In this document: positions 15,894-24,216 of the stretch, one piece after another | Layout: each line of letters opens with the position of its first letter | Numbering within the stretch: position 1 is the stretch's first letter | DNA from: Nocardia sp. alder85J | Lineage (GTDB): Bacteria > Actinomycetota > Actinomycetes > Mycobacteriales > Mycobacteriaceae | Reading direction: 5' to 3' | Assembly: GCF_020176955.2 (NCBI RefSeq) | Contig: NZ_JAIUCZ020000017.1 | Coordinates: forward strand, 1 to 64,000 | DNA: 64,000 bases | The notes under the pieces: generated by a model | What the model was told of the DNA's origin: nothing | Databases searched by the model: none | Seen by the model: the letters and a program-made list of their open reading frames with translations, nothing else | Made by a program: the position numbers and the translations under genes

Positions 15894-16414
15894 CGCCGCG
15901 CCCCCCGCGCCCGGCGGCCCGGCACACACCGCTTCTCGCCGGTCTTCGGCCGCGGCGCCAGGGTGCGGCGCGGCCGATGCTCGCGTACCAGCGCCGTCGC
16001 GCGCGAACTGGCGTCCAACTGTGCCTCCGGTAACGGGAGCTCCTCCGGCTGCCGCGGCACCTCCGGACGGCGGCCCGGATGCGACTGCACACCCAGGCGC
16101 GGCTCGGGCCACAGGTTCGGATACGTCTCCGACGCTGTTCCCGACGGTGACTCGTGTTCCGGCCGCTGCTGCGCATCGTCCTGCGGCAGCGGCCCGTTGT
16201 GCAGCGGCCCCTCGCCTGCGGCCGCGGGCCGCGCATCGCCCTGCGATGGTGGCTCGTACCCCGGTTCCGGATCGGTCCCGGCGTCGTGCGGCGAGTCCGG
16301 CCGCGGCGGAACAGCCGCGGCGGGCGGCACCGAGTCGTCCGGAAGCTCCGGCAGATATCCGTAGTAGCCCGGCAGGTACCCGAAGGCGCACGGGGTGGCG
16401 CGGGTAGTCCTCAT
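15890..16414 (-). CDS. Pro/Glu-rich, probably disordered protein inserted in the cytochrome c operon
   Basis: A 174-residue frame fitted exactly between the thioredoxin and ccdA genes: its ATG overlaps the thioredoxin stop (ATGA) and its TGA overlaps the ccdA ATG (ATGA). The product begins 'MRTTRATPCAFGYLPGYYGY', followed by a long Pro, Glu, Gln and Ser-rich stretch and an Arg-rich tail. One Cys lies at residue 9, with another near the C-terminus. There is no membrane segment and no known domain. The double overlap strongly suggests it is translated. I do not recognise a counterpart in the M. tuberculosis operon. Function unknown. Confidence 0.65.
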   Translation of the reverse strand: MRTTRATPCAFGYLPGYYGYLPELPDDSVPPAAAVPPRPDSPHDAGTDPEPGYEPPSQGDARPAAAGEGPLHNGPLPQDDAQQRPEHESPSGTASETYPNLWPEPRLGVQSHPGRRPEVPRQPEELPLPEAQLDASSRATALVREHRPRRTLAPRPKTGEKRCVPGRRARGARR

Positions 16415-17202
16415 GACCGGTCCTCCGCGGCGATGCGGTCCACCACCGGCTGGAGGTCCTCCGCGAGGAGGGTGCGGAGGAAGACCGCCGCCACGCGGTG
16501 CTGCCGGTCCAGGATCAGGGTGGTGGGAATGACGCTGGTCGGGAACTTGCCGCCGAGGGCCAGCAAGCTGCGCATCTCCGGGTCGTAGATCGAGGGGTAT
16601 CCGACGTGGAAGCTGGTGACGAAGTCTTGCGCCTTGTCCTGCTGCGAATCACGCACATTGATGCCGAGGAATGCGACGCCCTTGCCCTTGGACTGCTCGT
16701 ACACCTTCTCCAGGGCCGGGGCCTCCGCGCGGCAGGGCCCGCACCACTGACCCCAGACGTTCAGCACCACGACCTGATTCGGGAAATCGTCGACGGACAC
16801 CGTCTTGCCGGCCGTCATCAGGTCGGGACCGGCGAGTTTGCCGATGGTGCCGCGCGCGGACGGCGGGTCGTACCCGATGTCGGTTTTGCCGCCCGGCGAG
16901 ACGAAATCGAAGGTACCGCCCTGCGCCACTGCGTCCTTACCGGTGGAACAGCCGGTCAGCACGGCCAGCACCGCACAGCACAACACGAGCGGCGCGAACA
17001 GCCGGGACCGCCGCCGACGCTCCGCTGCCGCCTCCGGCCCCTGACCGCTCACGCTGTATCCACGCGGCGTGGACGGAGGGCCTGCGTGGTGACGCTCCGC
17101 TGCCGCCTCCGGCCCCTGACCGCTCACGCTGTATCCACGCGGCGTGGACGGAGGGCCTGCGTGGTGACGCTCCGCTGCCGCCTCCGGCCCCTGACCGCTC
17201 AC
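16411..17202 (-). CDS. Thioredoxin-fold lipoprotein of cytochrome c maturation (ResA/TlpA-like)
   Basis: The core has a lipoprotein signal ('LFAPLVLCCAVLAVLTGCS', lipobox LTGC), then a thioredoxin domain with redox motif 'WGQWCGPCRAEAP' and cis-Pro region 'FPTSVIPTTLILD'. It probably reduces apocytochrome haem-binding cysteines using electrons from CcdA. Three identical in-frame GTG starts (17202, 17127, 17052) exist because a 75-bp repeat covers the 5' end. The outermost overlaps the upstream stop (GTGA), giving 263 residues. The innermost gives 213 and a normal signal peptide. Which is used cannot be told from sequence. Confidence 0.9.
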   Translation of the reverse strand: MSGQGPEAAAERHHAGPPSTPRGYSVSGQGPEAAAERHHAGPPSTPRGYSVSGQGPEAAAERRRRSRLFAPLVLCCAVLAVLTGCSTGKDAVAQGGTFDFVSPGGKTDIGYDPPSARGTIGKLAGPDLMTAGKTVSVDDFPNQVVVLNVWGQWCGPCRAEAPALEKVYEQSKGKGVAFLGINVRDSQQDKAQDFVTSFHVGYPSIYDPEMRSLLALGGKFPTSVIPTTLILDRQHRVAAVFLRTLLAEDLQPVVDRIAAEDRS

Positions 17203-17203
17203 G
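17016..17203. repeat. 75-bp tandem repeat (2.5 copies) at a GTGA gene junction, MIRU-like
   Basis: Copies at 17016-17090 and 17091-17165 are identical, followed by a 38-base partial copy to 17203. Each carries the start-codon context of the thioredoxin gene, and the two full copies carry the hairpin TCCACGCGGCGTGGA (17059-17073 and 17134-17148). The period is a multiple of three, so the copies add 25 codons each in frame. Mycobacterial MIRU elements of similar size sit at overlapping stop/start sites in operons. The resemblance is in position and size, not shown in sequence. Confidence 0.9.
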
Positions 17204-17942
17204 CCCCGGTCACCAACGGGTCCGACGCGCCCGCCGGTTCGGAGTAGACGATGTCGATGAGCGTGTCGCCCTGGTACACCAGGGAGGTCAGCGAGGCCAG
17301 CGAGCACTGCCGCTGCCGCGGATCGTGCCACAGCCGCTTGCCCTCCAGGAACCGCCGCAGCGTCCAGACCGGCAGCTGATGCGACACCAGCACCGCCTCG
17401 TGGCCGATGGCCTCCGAGCGGGCCTTGTTCACCGCGGCCAGCATGCGGTGCGCGATCTGCAGGTACGGCTCGCCCCAGGACGGGGTGAACGGATCGCGCA
17501 GCTTCCACCAGTGCCGCGGCTTGCGCAGGGCGCCGTCGCCGACCGACACCCGCAGCCCCTCGAAGGTGTTACCCGCCTCGATCAGGCTCTCGTCGGTCCG
17601 AATGGTCAATCCGTGCTGTGACGCGATCGGATCCGCGGTCTCCTGTGCCCGTTGCAGCGGGGAGGCCACCACCAGCGCGATGTCGTGATCGGCCAGCGTG
17701 CGGGCCACCGCGGCGGCCTGCGACCGACCGGTCACCGACAGGCTGAAGCCGGGCAGCCGCCCGTACAGGATGCCCTTCGGGTTGTGCACCTCACCGTGCC
17801 GCATGACATGCACGATCGTCTCGGCGACCGCGGTGTCGCCGGGCAGCGCCGCGGCCGGATCGATGGGTGCGGCGGCCGCGTCCGCCGTGGTCACCGGAAC
17901 GGTCTCGACGGGTCCGGATGGGAGATGCTCTGCGTCGCTCAC
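17199..17942 (-). CDS. Histidine phosphatase superfamily (phosphoglycerate-mutase-like) protein
   Basis: A 247-residue branch-1 histidine phosphatase. 'VMRHGEVHNP' holds the phosphorylated His, with 'PLQRAQETADPIA', 'EAGNTFEG' and the second His in 'VLVSHQLPVW'. About 45 N-terminal residues rich in Ala and acidic residues precede the domain. The homologue in M. tuberculosis (Rv0525) sits in the same place between hemL and the thioredoxin gene, so a link with haem or cytochrome c production is likely, but the substrate is unknown. GTG start overlaps the hemL stop (GTGA). Confidence 0.88.
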   Translation of the reverse strand: MSDAEHLPSGPVETVPVTTADAAAAPIDPAAALPGDTAVAETIVHVMRHGEVHNPKGILYGRLPGFSLSVTGRSQAAAVARTLADHDIALVVASPLQRAQETADPIASQHGLTIRTDESLIEAGNTFEGLRVSVGDGALRKPRHWWKLRDPFTPSWGEPYLQIAHRMLAAVNKARSEAIGHEAVLVSHQLPVWTLRRFLEGKRLWHDPRQRQCSLASLTSLVYQGDTLIDIVYSEPAGASDPLVTGA

Positions 17943-19276
17943 GCGCGGGATCCTTCGGGTGTGGCGGCCGCGGCGGCCGCGGCGGCGGCCGGGAGGGCGG
18001 CGGCGATACGGTCGAATGCGTCCTCGTCGAGTGCCGCGGAGACGAACCAGGTCTCGAACGCGCTCGGCGGCGGATAGACGCCGCGTTCGAGCAGCGCGTG
18101 GAAGAACGCCGGGAAACGCCAGGTCTCGCTCGCCTTGGCGGTGGTGTAGTCGGTGACCGGGTGGTCGGCGAAGAACACGCTCACCATATTGCCCGCGAAC
18201 TGCACCACATGGGCCACACTCGCCGCGGTCAACGCGTCGGTGATCAGCGCGCCGAGCCGCTGCGCGTTGCGGTCCAGCGCCTCGTACACGGCCGCGTCCG
18301 CGGCCCGCAGCGTGGCCAGGCCCGCCGCCACGGCGACCGGATTCCCGGACAGCGTGCCGGCCTGGTAGACCGGGCCCAGCGGGGCCAGCCGGTTCATGAT
18401 CTCGGCGCGGCCGCCGAACGCGGCCGCGGGCAGGCCGCCGCTCATCACCTTGCCGAAGGTGTACAGGTCGCCCGCGACGCCCTCGAGGCCGTACCAACCG
18501 GCCGGGCTCACCCGGAAACCGGTCATCACCTCGTCGATGATCAGCAGTGCGCCGTCGGCGGCGGTCAGCCGCTTCAGTCCCGCGTTGAAGCCGGGCTGCG
18601 GCGCCACCGTGCCCATGTTGCCGGCCGCGGCCTCGGTGATCACGGCCGCGATCTCGCCGGGGTGGGCGGCGAACGCGGCGGCGACCGCCTCCAGGTCGTT
18701 GTAGGGCAGCACGATGGTGTCGGCCGCCTGAGCGCCGGTGACGCCCGGCGAGGTCGGCAGGCCCAGCGTCGCCACGCCGGAGCCGGCGTCGGCGAGCAGC
18801 GCGTCCACGTGCCCGTGGTAGCAGCCGGAGAATTTGACGATCTTGCTGCGACCGGTGAAACCGCGGGCCAGCCGCACCGCGCTCATGGTCGCCTCGGTCC
18901 CGGAGTTGACCAGCCGCACCCGCTGCACCGGTTCGACCCGCGCCGCGATGGCCTCGGCCAGATCGATCTCCGCCGCGGTCGGCGCGCCGAACGACAGACC
19001 GCCGGTCGCGGCGTGTCGCACTGCCTCGACCACGGCCGGGTGACTGTGGCCGAGAATCATCGGCCCCCAGGAACACACCAGGTCGACGTACTCGTTGCCG
19101 TCGGCGTCGGTCAGGGTGCACCCCCGCGCCGACGTGATGAACCGGGGGGTGCCACCGACCGATTTGAAGGCCCGGACCGGCGAGTTCACCCCGCCGGGGA
19201 TGATCGCGGCGGCGCGTTCGTACAGATGGGCGGAGACCGACACGGCGTCCTCGATGGCGCGCGGAGAAGAACTCAC
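17939..19276 (-). CDS. hemL: Glutamate-1-semialdehyde 2,1-aminomutase
   Basis: A 445-residue PLP enzyme that turns glutamate-1-semialdehyde into 5-aminolevulinate, the second step of the C5 haem pathway begun by HemA. Visible signatures include 'PGGVNSPVRAFKSVGGTP', 'LVNSGTEATMSAVRLAR', 'IDEVMTGFRVSPAGWYGL' and the PLP lysine in 'LYTFGKVMSGGLPAAAFGG'. The C-terminus ends in an Ala-rich run. The GTG start has only a weak ribosome site. It heads the operon running to ccsA. Confidence 0.97.
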   Translation of the reverse strand: MSSSPRAIEDAVSVSAHLYERAAAIIPGGVNSPVRAFKSVGGTPRFITSARGCTLTDADGNEYVDLVCSWGPMILGHSHPAVVEAVRHAATGGLSFGAPTAAEIDLAEAIAARVEPVQRVRLVNSGTEATMSAVRLARGFTGRSKIVKFSGCYHGHVDALLADAGSGVATLGLPTSPGVTGAQAADTIVLPYNDLEAVAAAFAAHPGEIAAVITEAAAGNMGTVAPQPGFNAGLKRLTAADGALLIIDEVMTGFRVSPAGWYGLEGVAGDLYTFGKVMSGGLPAAAFGGRAEIMNRLAPLGPVYQAGTLSGNPVAVAAGLATLRAADAAVYEALDRNAQRLGALITDALTAASVAHVVQFAGNMVSVFFADHPVTDYTTAKASETWRFPAFFHALLERGVYPPPSAFETWFVSAALDEDAFDRIAAALPAAAAAAAAATPEGSRA

Positions 19277-19453
19277 GGGTCCAGTGTCTCAGTTCTGCCT
19301 CGGCAGATCGACGACAGGGTGTAGTGGTCCGGGTCACCGGCGTCCACACCCACGACAACACGCCGAATCGGGGCTTCTGCGCAAATAGTTCGCTGCCGGA
19401 TTGCTGATGCGTACCCTCTGGGAAACCACAGGCTCATCACCGGGAGGGAATTC

Positions 19454-19840
19454 ATGCGCAGGATCACGCTCGGAGCAGCCGGTTTCGCCATCGCCGCGGG
19501 TGCGGTACTGCTGGGCGCGGGCACCGCCGCCGCGATCGTTCCGGTTGCCCAGCCGGACGACGGGCGCATCGGCCTGCAACTCGACCACAGCGAGACCACG
19601 GCCCTGGCGCAGGGCCCGCTGCCGGCCCTGATCGGCCTCGTCGTACCCGCCGGGCGAGTCGGCGCGGGGCTGCACCAGGACACCCAGCTGTACAAGGACG
19701 ATCGCGGCGGCGTGCACGCGTCGCTGCGCCAGGTGATCATGGAGGCCGCCGATCATCCGGACGGCAGTGTGTCGTTCTTCCTGGACGCCCCCGGCAGCCA
19801 CGGGCCCCGGTTGCTCGACATCTATCAGCGCTGGAACTGA
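19454..19840 (+). CDS. Small secreted protein with signal peptide
   Basis: A 128-residue protein. A classical Sec signal ('MRRITLGAAGFAIAAGAVLL', cleavage likely after 'GTAAA' near residue 27) is followed by about 100 residues with no Cys and no known motif. 'GGVHASLRQVIMEAADHPDGSVSFF' forms the most structured part. GGGAGG precedes the ATG by about 6 bases. It is divergent from hemL. No family recognised. Confidence 0.75.
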   Translation: MRRITLGAAGFAIAAGAVLLGAGTAAAIVPVAQPDDGRIGLQLDHSETTALAQGPLPALIGLVVPAGRVGAGLHQDTQLYKDDRGGVHASLRQVIMEAADHPDGSVSFFLDAPGSHGPRLLDIYQRWN

Positions 19841-20103
19841 ACCGCCGCGCGTGCGCGGCGGTCCGGGCGGGACCGGACGGCGGTGCGGACCAGCAGGTCC
19901 AGGCCGGCCAGTCCCGCCACGATCGCCAGCAGCACCGCCAGCCCCAGCCATGAGCCCGAATAGTGCGTGGAGGTGAACGCGGGCTGATCGCCGTCGGGGA
20001 CGAAGGCGGTCTGCCGCACTCCGGACCGCCAGGCCCACACCGCGGCGACCCCGCCCGCCACGGTGGCCACGATGTCCACAGCGATCCACAGCCACCGGTT
20101 CAT
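19825..20103 (-). CDS. Small two-helix membrane protein
   Basis: A 92-residue protein with TM segments near residues 3-25 ('WLWIAVDIVATVAGGVAAVWAW') and 52-72 ('WLGLAVLLAIVAGLAGLDLLV') and a basic C-terminus. Its 3' end overlaps the convergent secreted-protein gene by 16 bases. It starts just inside the end of the next upstream gene (ATGA-like overlap), so the two are probably co-transcribed. Function unknown. Confidence 0.7.
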   Translation of the reverse strand: MNRWLWIAVDIVATVAGGVAAVWAWRSGVRQTAFVPDGDQPAFTSTHYSGSWLGLAVLLAIVAGLAGLDLLVRTAVRSRPDRRARAAVQFQR

Positions 20104-20843
20104 CGGATGCTCTCCTCGCCGTCGCCGGACCCGCCCGTCGCGGGTCGTCCCAGGGTTGCGCCCAATTCCGCGCGCAGCCGCCGATGATCACGTGCCCAGG
20201 CCTGCACCAGGCCACCGTCCTGTAACCGCAGTCCGATGCTCTTGCGCCGGCGCGGCACCCCGGACAGTTCACCGAGGGCACGCGCCGATTCCCACTCCTC
20301 ATCGTCCCAGCTGTCCGGATCGCGCTCGGGTAGCACCGCCGCGATCCGCTCCAGCGGCAGCACCTCGGTGCCCTCGCGCAGGGTGGTATCGGTGAGTTCG
20401 ACACTGATGTGCCGCCGCCCGGCCACCACCTGCAACGCGACGAACCCGGCCAGCAACGCCGCGCAGAACACCAGGCCGAACCAGTGCACTCGCGAACTCA
20501 GAACCAGTTCCAGGATCGCCACGACCAGGCACAACACCGGCCCATAGGCGACACTGCGCCAGCGCGCACCGGGCTCCGCGAACCGCACGACCGCCTCGTC
20601 CGGGCCCGGCGAATCCGACCGATCCGACTCGACGCGATCCGATTCCGGATCCCGGGACTCCTGCCGGTCCTCCGCCGCGCGCTCGGGCTCCGGCCGATCT
20701 CCCGGCGGGTGCTCGGGTCCCGGCTGATCTGTCACCACATGCTCGGGCTCCGACCGATCCGGTCCCGGATGGCCGGGCACAACCCGGCCGGAATCGACAT
20801 CACCGGACTCCGCGTGCGCGGACTCCGGCTGGTCGCCGGTCAT
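20100..20843 (-). CDS. Membrane protein with acidic repeat-like N-terminus and PH-like C-terminal domain
   Basis: A 247-residue protein. The first 85 residues are disordered, with recurring Pro-Glu/Asp-Arg blocks ('GPDRSEPEH', 'GPEHPPGDRPEPER'). Two membrane helices lie at about 97-115 and 120-140. A soluble domain follows with 'HISVELTDTTLREGTEVLPLERIAAVLPE', which looks like a bacterial PH/DUF3093-type beta domain. That identification is tentative. Its stop overlaps the start of the 92-residue membrane-protein gene. Confidence 0.65.
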   Translation of the reverse strand: MTGDQPESAHAESGDVDSGRVVPGHPGPDRSEPEHVVTDQPGPEHPPGDRPEPERAAEDRQESRDPESDRVESDRSDSPGPDEAVVRFAEPGARWRSVAYGPVLCLVVAILELVLSSRVHWFGLVFCAALLAGFVALQVVAGRRHISVELTDTTLREGTEVLPLERIAAVLPERDPDSWDDEEWESARALGELSGVPRRRKSIGLRLQDGGLVQAWARDHRRLRAELGATLGRPATGGSGDGEESIR

Positions 20844-20901
20844 CGGGGGACCCTGGGGACGGCGGCGACAGCGCGCCGGATCCGGCGCGCGGCGGGCCGA
20901 A

Positions 20902-21021
20902 TCAGTGGCTCAAGCCCGGGAGCAGCAGCAGACCCACGGTGAGCAGCGCGAGCAGGATCAGCAGGCTCACCACCAGGACATCTCGCCGAAGGCTCTGTGG
21001 CTGCTGGATCACCACTCGCAT
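20902..21021 (-). CDS. 39-residue single-pass membrane protein
   Basis: The frame starts MRVVIQQPQSLRRDV, followed by one hydrophobic helix of about 20 residues ('VLVVSLLILLALLTVGLLLL') and a short 'PGLSH' tail. GGAGG sits 6 bases before the ATG, which sets this start rather than the longer open frame upstream. It probably inserts in the cytoplasmic membrane. It precedes the 247-residue membrane-protein gene by 58 bases on the same strand. No family known to me. Confidence 0.6.
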   Translation of the reverse strand: MRVVIQQPQSLRRDVLVVSLLILLALLTVGLLLLPGLSH

Positions 21022-21161
21022 CGTTGCCTCCGCTTCCCCGGAGCGTGCGCTGCAACGCGATCCGAGAATCAACGCTGCGCCAACGACTTCCGGTTCCCAA
21101 GTCCACTGTGACAACTTTCACGATACATCCCGGCCGGTCCGGGACAAATTCGGCGGGGGCC

Positions 21162-21710
21162 TCAGCGCCCGAGGGCCCGGAAGAATGCCTCGGATTCGCC
21201 TCGGCGGCAAAGGAATACGGCACCGGCGGCGAGTACGGCCTGGAGGATGGTGGCGGCCCCGGCGAGCAGCGCCGCCAGCCCGTCGGTGCTCAGACCGAAC
21301 AGGGTGCCGACGGCGCCGAGGATCAGCACCGCCGCGGCCGCCTCGAGCAGGGTCCGCGCCCACAGCCGGCCACGCCGCAGCTGGTAGGCGATCGCCACGA
21401 CACCGACGGCCAGTCCCAGGCCGAAGACGACGATCACCACCTCGAGCAGCAGCACGACCAGCTCCACCGAGGCGAGCGAGGTCTGCGGCTGCTGCGCGCG
21501 CATCTGGTCGTACATCTGGCGGGCCAGATCGTGCCGATGGGTGAACCGGTCCACGGCGTCGGCGGCCAGCCGCAACACACCGAATGCGGCGACACCCCAC
21601 CACAGTTGCCACGCCGTCCGGACATCGTCCGGGGCGCCGGGCTTCGCGCCGCCCGGACCGGGCAGCGGGTGCGGTAGCGGCGGATACGGGGGCGGTTGTC
21701 CAGGATTCAC
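21162..21710 (-). CDS. Four-helix membrane protein coupled to hemB (Rv0513-like)
   Basis: 182 residues: a Pro-rich cytoplasmic opening ('NPGQPPPYPPLPHPLPGPGG'), then four membrane helices near residues 38-58, 78-104, 114-136 and 140-165, and a short charged tail. The GTG start overlaps the hemB stop (GTGA). M. tuberculosis has a membrane protein of the same size in this place behind hemB (Rv0513). Function unknown; the fixed pairing suggests a link to haem metabolism. Confidence 0.82.
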   Translation of the reverse strand: MNPGQPPPYPPLPHPLPGPGGAKPGAPDDVRTAWQLWWGVAAFGVLRLAADAVDRFTHRHDLARQMYDQMRAQQPQTSLASVELVVLLLEVVIVVFGLGLAVGVVAIAYQLRRGRLWARTLLEAAAAVLILGAVGTLFGLSTDGLAALLAGAATILQAVLAAGAVFLCRRGESEAFFRALGR

Positions 21711-22684
21711 GACAACCAGTGCGAGGCTTCGGTGGCCCAGTAGGTGAGCACCATGTCGGCGCCCGCGCGGCGGATGCCGAGCAGCGATTCCAGCACGGCC
21801 CCGCGGCGGTCGATCCAGCCTCGCTCGGCGGCGGCGGTGATCATCGCGTACTCGCCGGAGATCTGATAGGCCGCGACCGGCACGATCGAGCGATCGGCCA
21901 CCTCGCGCAGGATGTCGAGATACGACATGGCCGGTTTGACCATCACGATGTCGGCGCCCTCGGCCAGATCCAGCTCCAGTTCGCGGACGGCCTCCCGGCG
22001 ATTGGCCGGATCCTGCTGATAGGTGCGGCGGTCGCCCTGCAACGACGAGCCGACGGCCTCCCGGAACGGGCCGTAGAAGGCGGAGGCGTACTTCGCGGAG
22101 TAGGCCAGGATGCCGGTGTCGATGCGACCGGCCGCGTCCAGCCCGGCCCGGACGGCGGCGACCTGGCCGTCCATCATGCCGCTGGTGCCGAGCAGTTCCG
22201 CGCCCGCCTCGGCCTGCGCCAGCGCCATCTCGACGTAGCGGTCCAGCGTGGCGTCGTTGTCGACCGAGCCGTCGGCGGCCAGCACCCCGCAGTGACCGTG
22301 ATCGGTGAACTCGTCCAGACAGGTGTCGGCCATCACCACCGTGGCGTCGCCGACCTCCTCGGCCAGCGCGCGCAGACCGCGGTTGAGGATGCCCTGTGGA
22401 TCGGTGGCCCCGCTGCCCACCGCGTCCTTGTCCTCCGGACGCGGCACGCCGAACAACATGAGCCCGCCGACCCCGGCGTCCACCGCCTCGGCGGCCGCCT
22501 TCCGCAGCGAATCCAGGGTGTGCTGATAGACCCCCGGCATGGAACTGATCTCCCGCGGTTCCGCGAGTCCGTCGGCCACGAACATCGGCAGCACCAGTTG
22601 CCTTGGCACGAGCGTGGTTTCGGCGACGAGACGACGCATGGCTGGGGTACGACGCAACCGCCGCGGGCGGTCCATTCCGGTCAT
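21707..22684 (-). CDS. hemB: Delta-aminolevulinic acid dehydratase (porphobilinogen synthase)
   Basis: A 325-residue enzyme that condenses two 5-aminolevulinates to porphobilinogen. Visible: the metal-site region 'ADTCLDEFTDHGHCG', the active-site lysines in 'YSAKYASAFYGPFREA' and 'IVMVKPAMSYLDI', and 'AAYQISGEYAMI'. ATG at 22684 is chosen. Unlike in a contiguous rex-hemACDB arrangement, hemB is separated from hemD by a Sel1-repeat gene and a small gene on the opposite strand, so it must have its own promoter. Confidence 0.97.
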   Translation of the reverse strand: MTGMDRPRRLRRTPAMRRLVAETTLVPRQLVLPMFVADGLAEPREISSMPGVYQHTLDSLRKAAAEAVDAGVGGLMLFGVPRPEDKDAVGSGATDPQGILNRGLRALAEEVGDATVVMADTCLDEFTDHGHCGVLAADGSVDNDATLDRYVEMALAQAEAGAELLGTSGMMDGQVAAVRAGLDAAGRIDTGILAYSAKYASAFYGPFREAVGSSLQGDRRTYQQDPANRREAVRELELDLAEGADIVMVKPAMSYLDILREVADRSIVPVAAYQISGEYAMITAAAERGWIDRRGAVLESLLGIRRAGADMVLTYWATEASHWLS

Positions 22685-23007
22685 AGTCGCACGATACGCC
22701 CGCGCCGCCCCCGTGTCGCGGGCGGCTCCGCCCTCTCCCCCGGCTCCCGCGCACCCGGCCAGCGCCACCCCTCGCACCCGTGATCACCAGCGCGTTCCCG
22801 CGACGATCGAGCACCGCACAACCCTGCCCGCCACCGGCCACCCCCGTCGTGATCGGGTCCGCTCCCACGGACATCCGGACCTGAACGACGCGCCGGGCGG
22901 CTGCGGAGCCGCCGATGCCGCACGGCTGTGGGCCACCTCGCATCCGCTGTCATCGAATCCCCGCCGTCGACGCGAACAGCGCGCACAATCCGAGAGGCGG
23001 CCCCGGC
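22685..23007. other. Intergenic region between divergent hemB and Sel1-repeat genes
   Basis: About 320 bases of GC-rich sequence between two divergent genes, expected to carry both promoters. I see no recognisable Rex site, no strong -10/-35 pair and no convincing small gene. Confidence 0.4.
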
Positions 23008-23904
23008 GTGAGCGAACCACACCTTCCCCGCAACGGCACCGGAAACCGGCGACTGGATCACCGACCACCGGACGAGAACCTCGACGAGATACCGAAGGCG
23101 GTGCGAATGTCCGACGCGGACCGCGGCGAACCGGCCCGGCCGGATCCGGCCGCGGCGGTACGAGCGCTGCGGGTGATGGCCGAGCAGGGTGACCGGGTCG
23201 CGATGGAGATGTTGGCGCAGCGATTGCTGGACGCCGATGCCCCGGTCGAGGCACAGATCTGGCTGACCCGATCCGCCGAGCTGGGCAGCTCCGGCGCGAT
23301 GGCCGCACTCGGCACGCTGGCCTGGCGCGACGGCCGCCTCGCCGACGCGATCGGCTGGCTGGAACGTGGTGCGGCGACCGGAAACACAGCTGCCGCTCAG
23401 CAACTCGGCATCCTGCATCTGGAACGCGGCGACCCGGCCCGCGCCGAACAGTGGTTGCGCCCGGCCGCCGAATCCGGCCTGCCCGAGGCGATGTGCAACA
23501 TGGGCGCGATCGCCGACCGCCGCGGCGATGCCGCCGCGGCCGAACACTGGTACGAACGGGCCGCCCGCGCCCACGAGCCCACGGCCATGCGCAACCTGGC
23601 CATCCGGCTGGCCGGACGCGGCGAAATGAGCAGGGCCACAGAACTTCTCGTCGACGCCGCACGGCGCGGCCGCACCGACGCACTGGCCGTGCTCGGCACG
23701 ATCCACCTGGAACGCGGCGACGCCGCGGGAGGCGAGCACTGGCTGCGCCGCGGCAGCGAGTCCGGCGACCCCGAGGCCATGGTCCGCCTGGCGCTCCACC
23801 TGCGATCCACGAAAACCACTGCTGCCCAACAGGAATCGACCGCCCTACTGGAGGCCGCAGCGGCCGCGGGCCATCCCCGGGCACTCGAGATCCTGCACGG
23901 CTGA
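23008..23904 (+). CDS. Sel1-like/TPR-like repeat protein
   Basis: About 298 residues, mostly repeated helix pairs of about 33-36 residues with the pattern 'A...LG.L....GD...AE.WL..AAE.G...A' (seen from about residue 60 to the end), typical of Sel1-like solenoids used as protein-binding scaffolds. No catalytic domain or signal peptide is present. The start is either this GTG, behind GAGGCGG, or an ATG at 23107, behind AAGGCGG; the first 33 residues are low in structure. Divergent from hemB. Confidence 0.75.
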   Translation: MSEPHLPRNGTGNRRLDHRPPDENLDEIPKAVRMSDADRGEPARPDPAAAVRALRVMAEQGDRVAMEMLAQRLLDADAPVEAQIWLTRSAELGSSGAMAALGTLAWRDGRLADAIGWLERGAATGNTAAAQQLGILHLERGDPARAEQWLRPAAESGLPEAMCNMGAIADRRGDAAAAEHWYERAARAHEPTAMRNLAIRLAGRGEMSRATELLVDAARRGRTDALAVLGTIHLERGDAAGGEHWLRRGSESGDPEAMVRLALHLRSTKTTAAQQESTALLEAAAAAGHPRALEILHG

Positions 23905-24216
23905 ATTCCGAACGAAATCAACTGCGGTCCACCGAGGCAGTGCGGCGCATCCGACCGGTTCCGCGGCGGGTGACACGACGGTGCGACGAGAAACACGCGG
24001 CCCGCATCCCACTCGAATCACCTATGCCCCGCGGCACGGCACCGACACCGCCGATCGGGCCACCGGACCGCCGGGCAACCCTCCGGTCACTCCCGGCGCC
24101 CGCGTCGGCGGGACCGCAAAAGCGTTCGCGGCCAGCATTTTTGTCAGTGGCCCACGGTAGAATCGAAGAAGTGTTCGAGGAGATCGACCGAGATCTCCGT
24201 GACGAGGGGAGGGCTC
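23905..24216. promoter_or_regulatory. Leader region of the 107-residue gene with possible -10 element and hairpin
   Basis: An AT-richer patch at 24138-24163 contains TAGAAT (24158-24163), a fair -10 element. I find no -35 at standard spacing. Downstream, GGAGATC and GATCTCC pair over 7 bp with a 6-base loop (24179-24198), about 20 bases before the start codon. The hairpin could affect translation. The rest of the 312 bases holds no supported gene. Confidence 0.35.

Noticed and set aside
17016..17203. CRISPR-like array
   Set aside because: The copies are directly adjacent without unique spacers, the period is a multiple of three and they lie within coding sequence; no cas genes are present.
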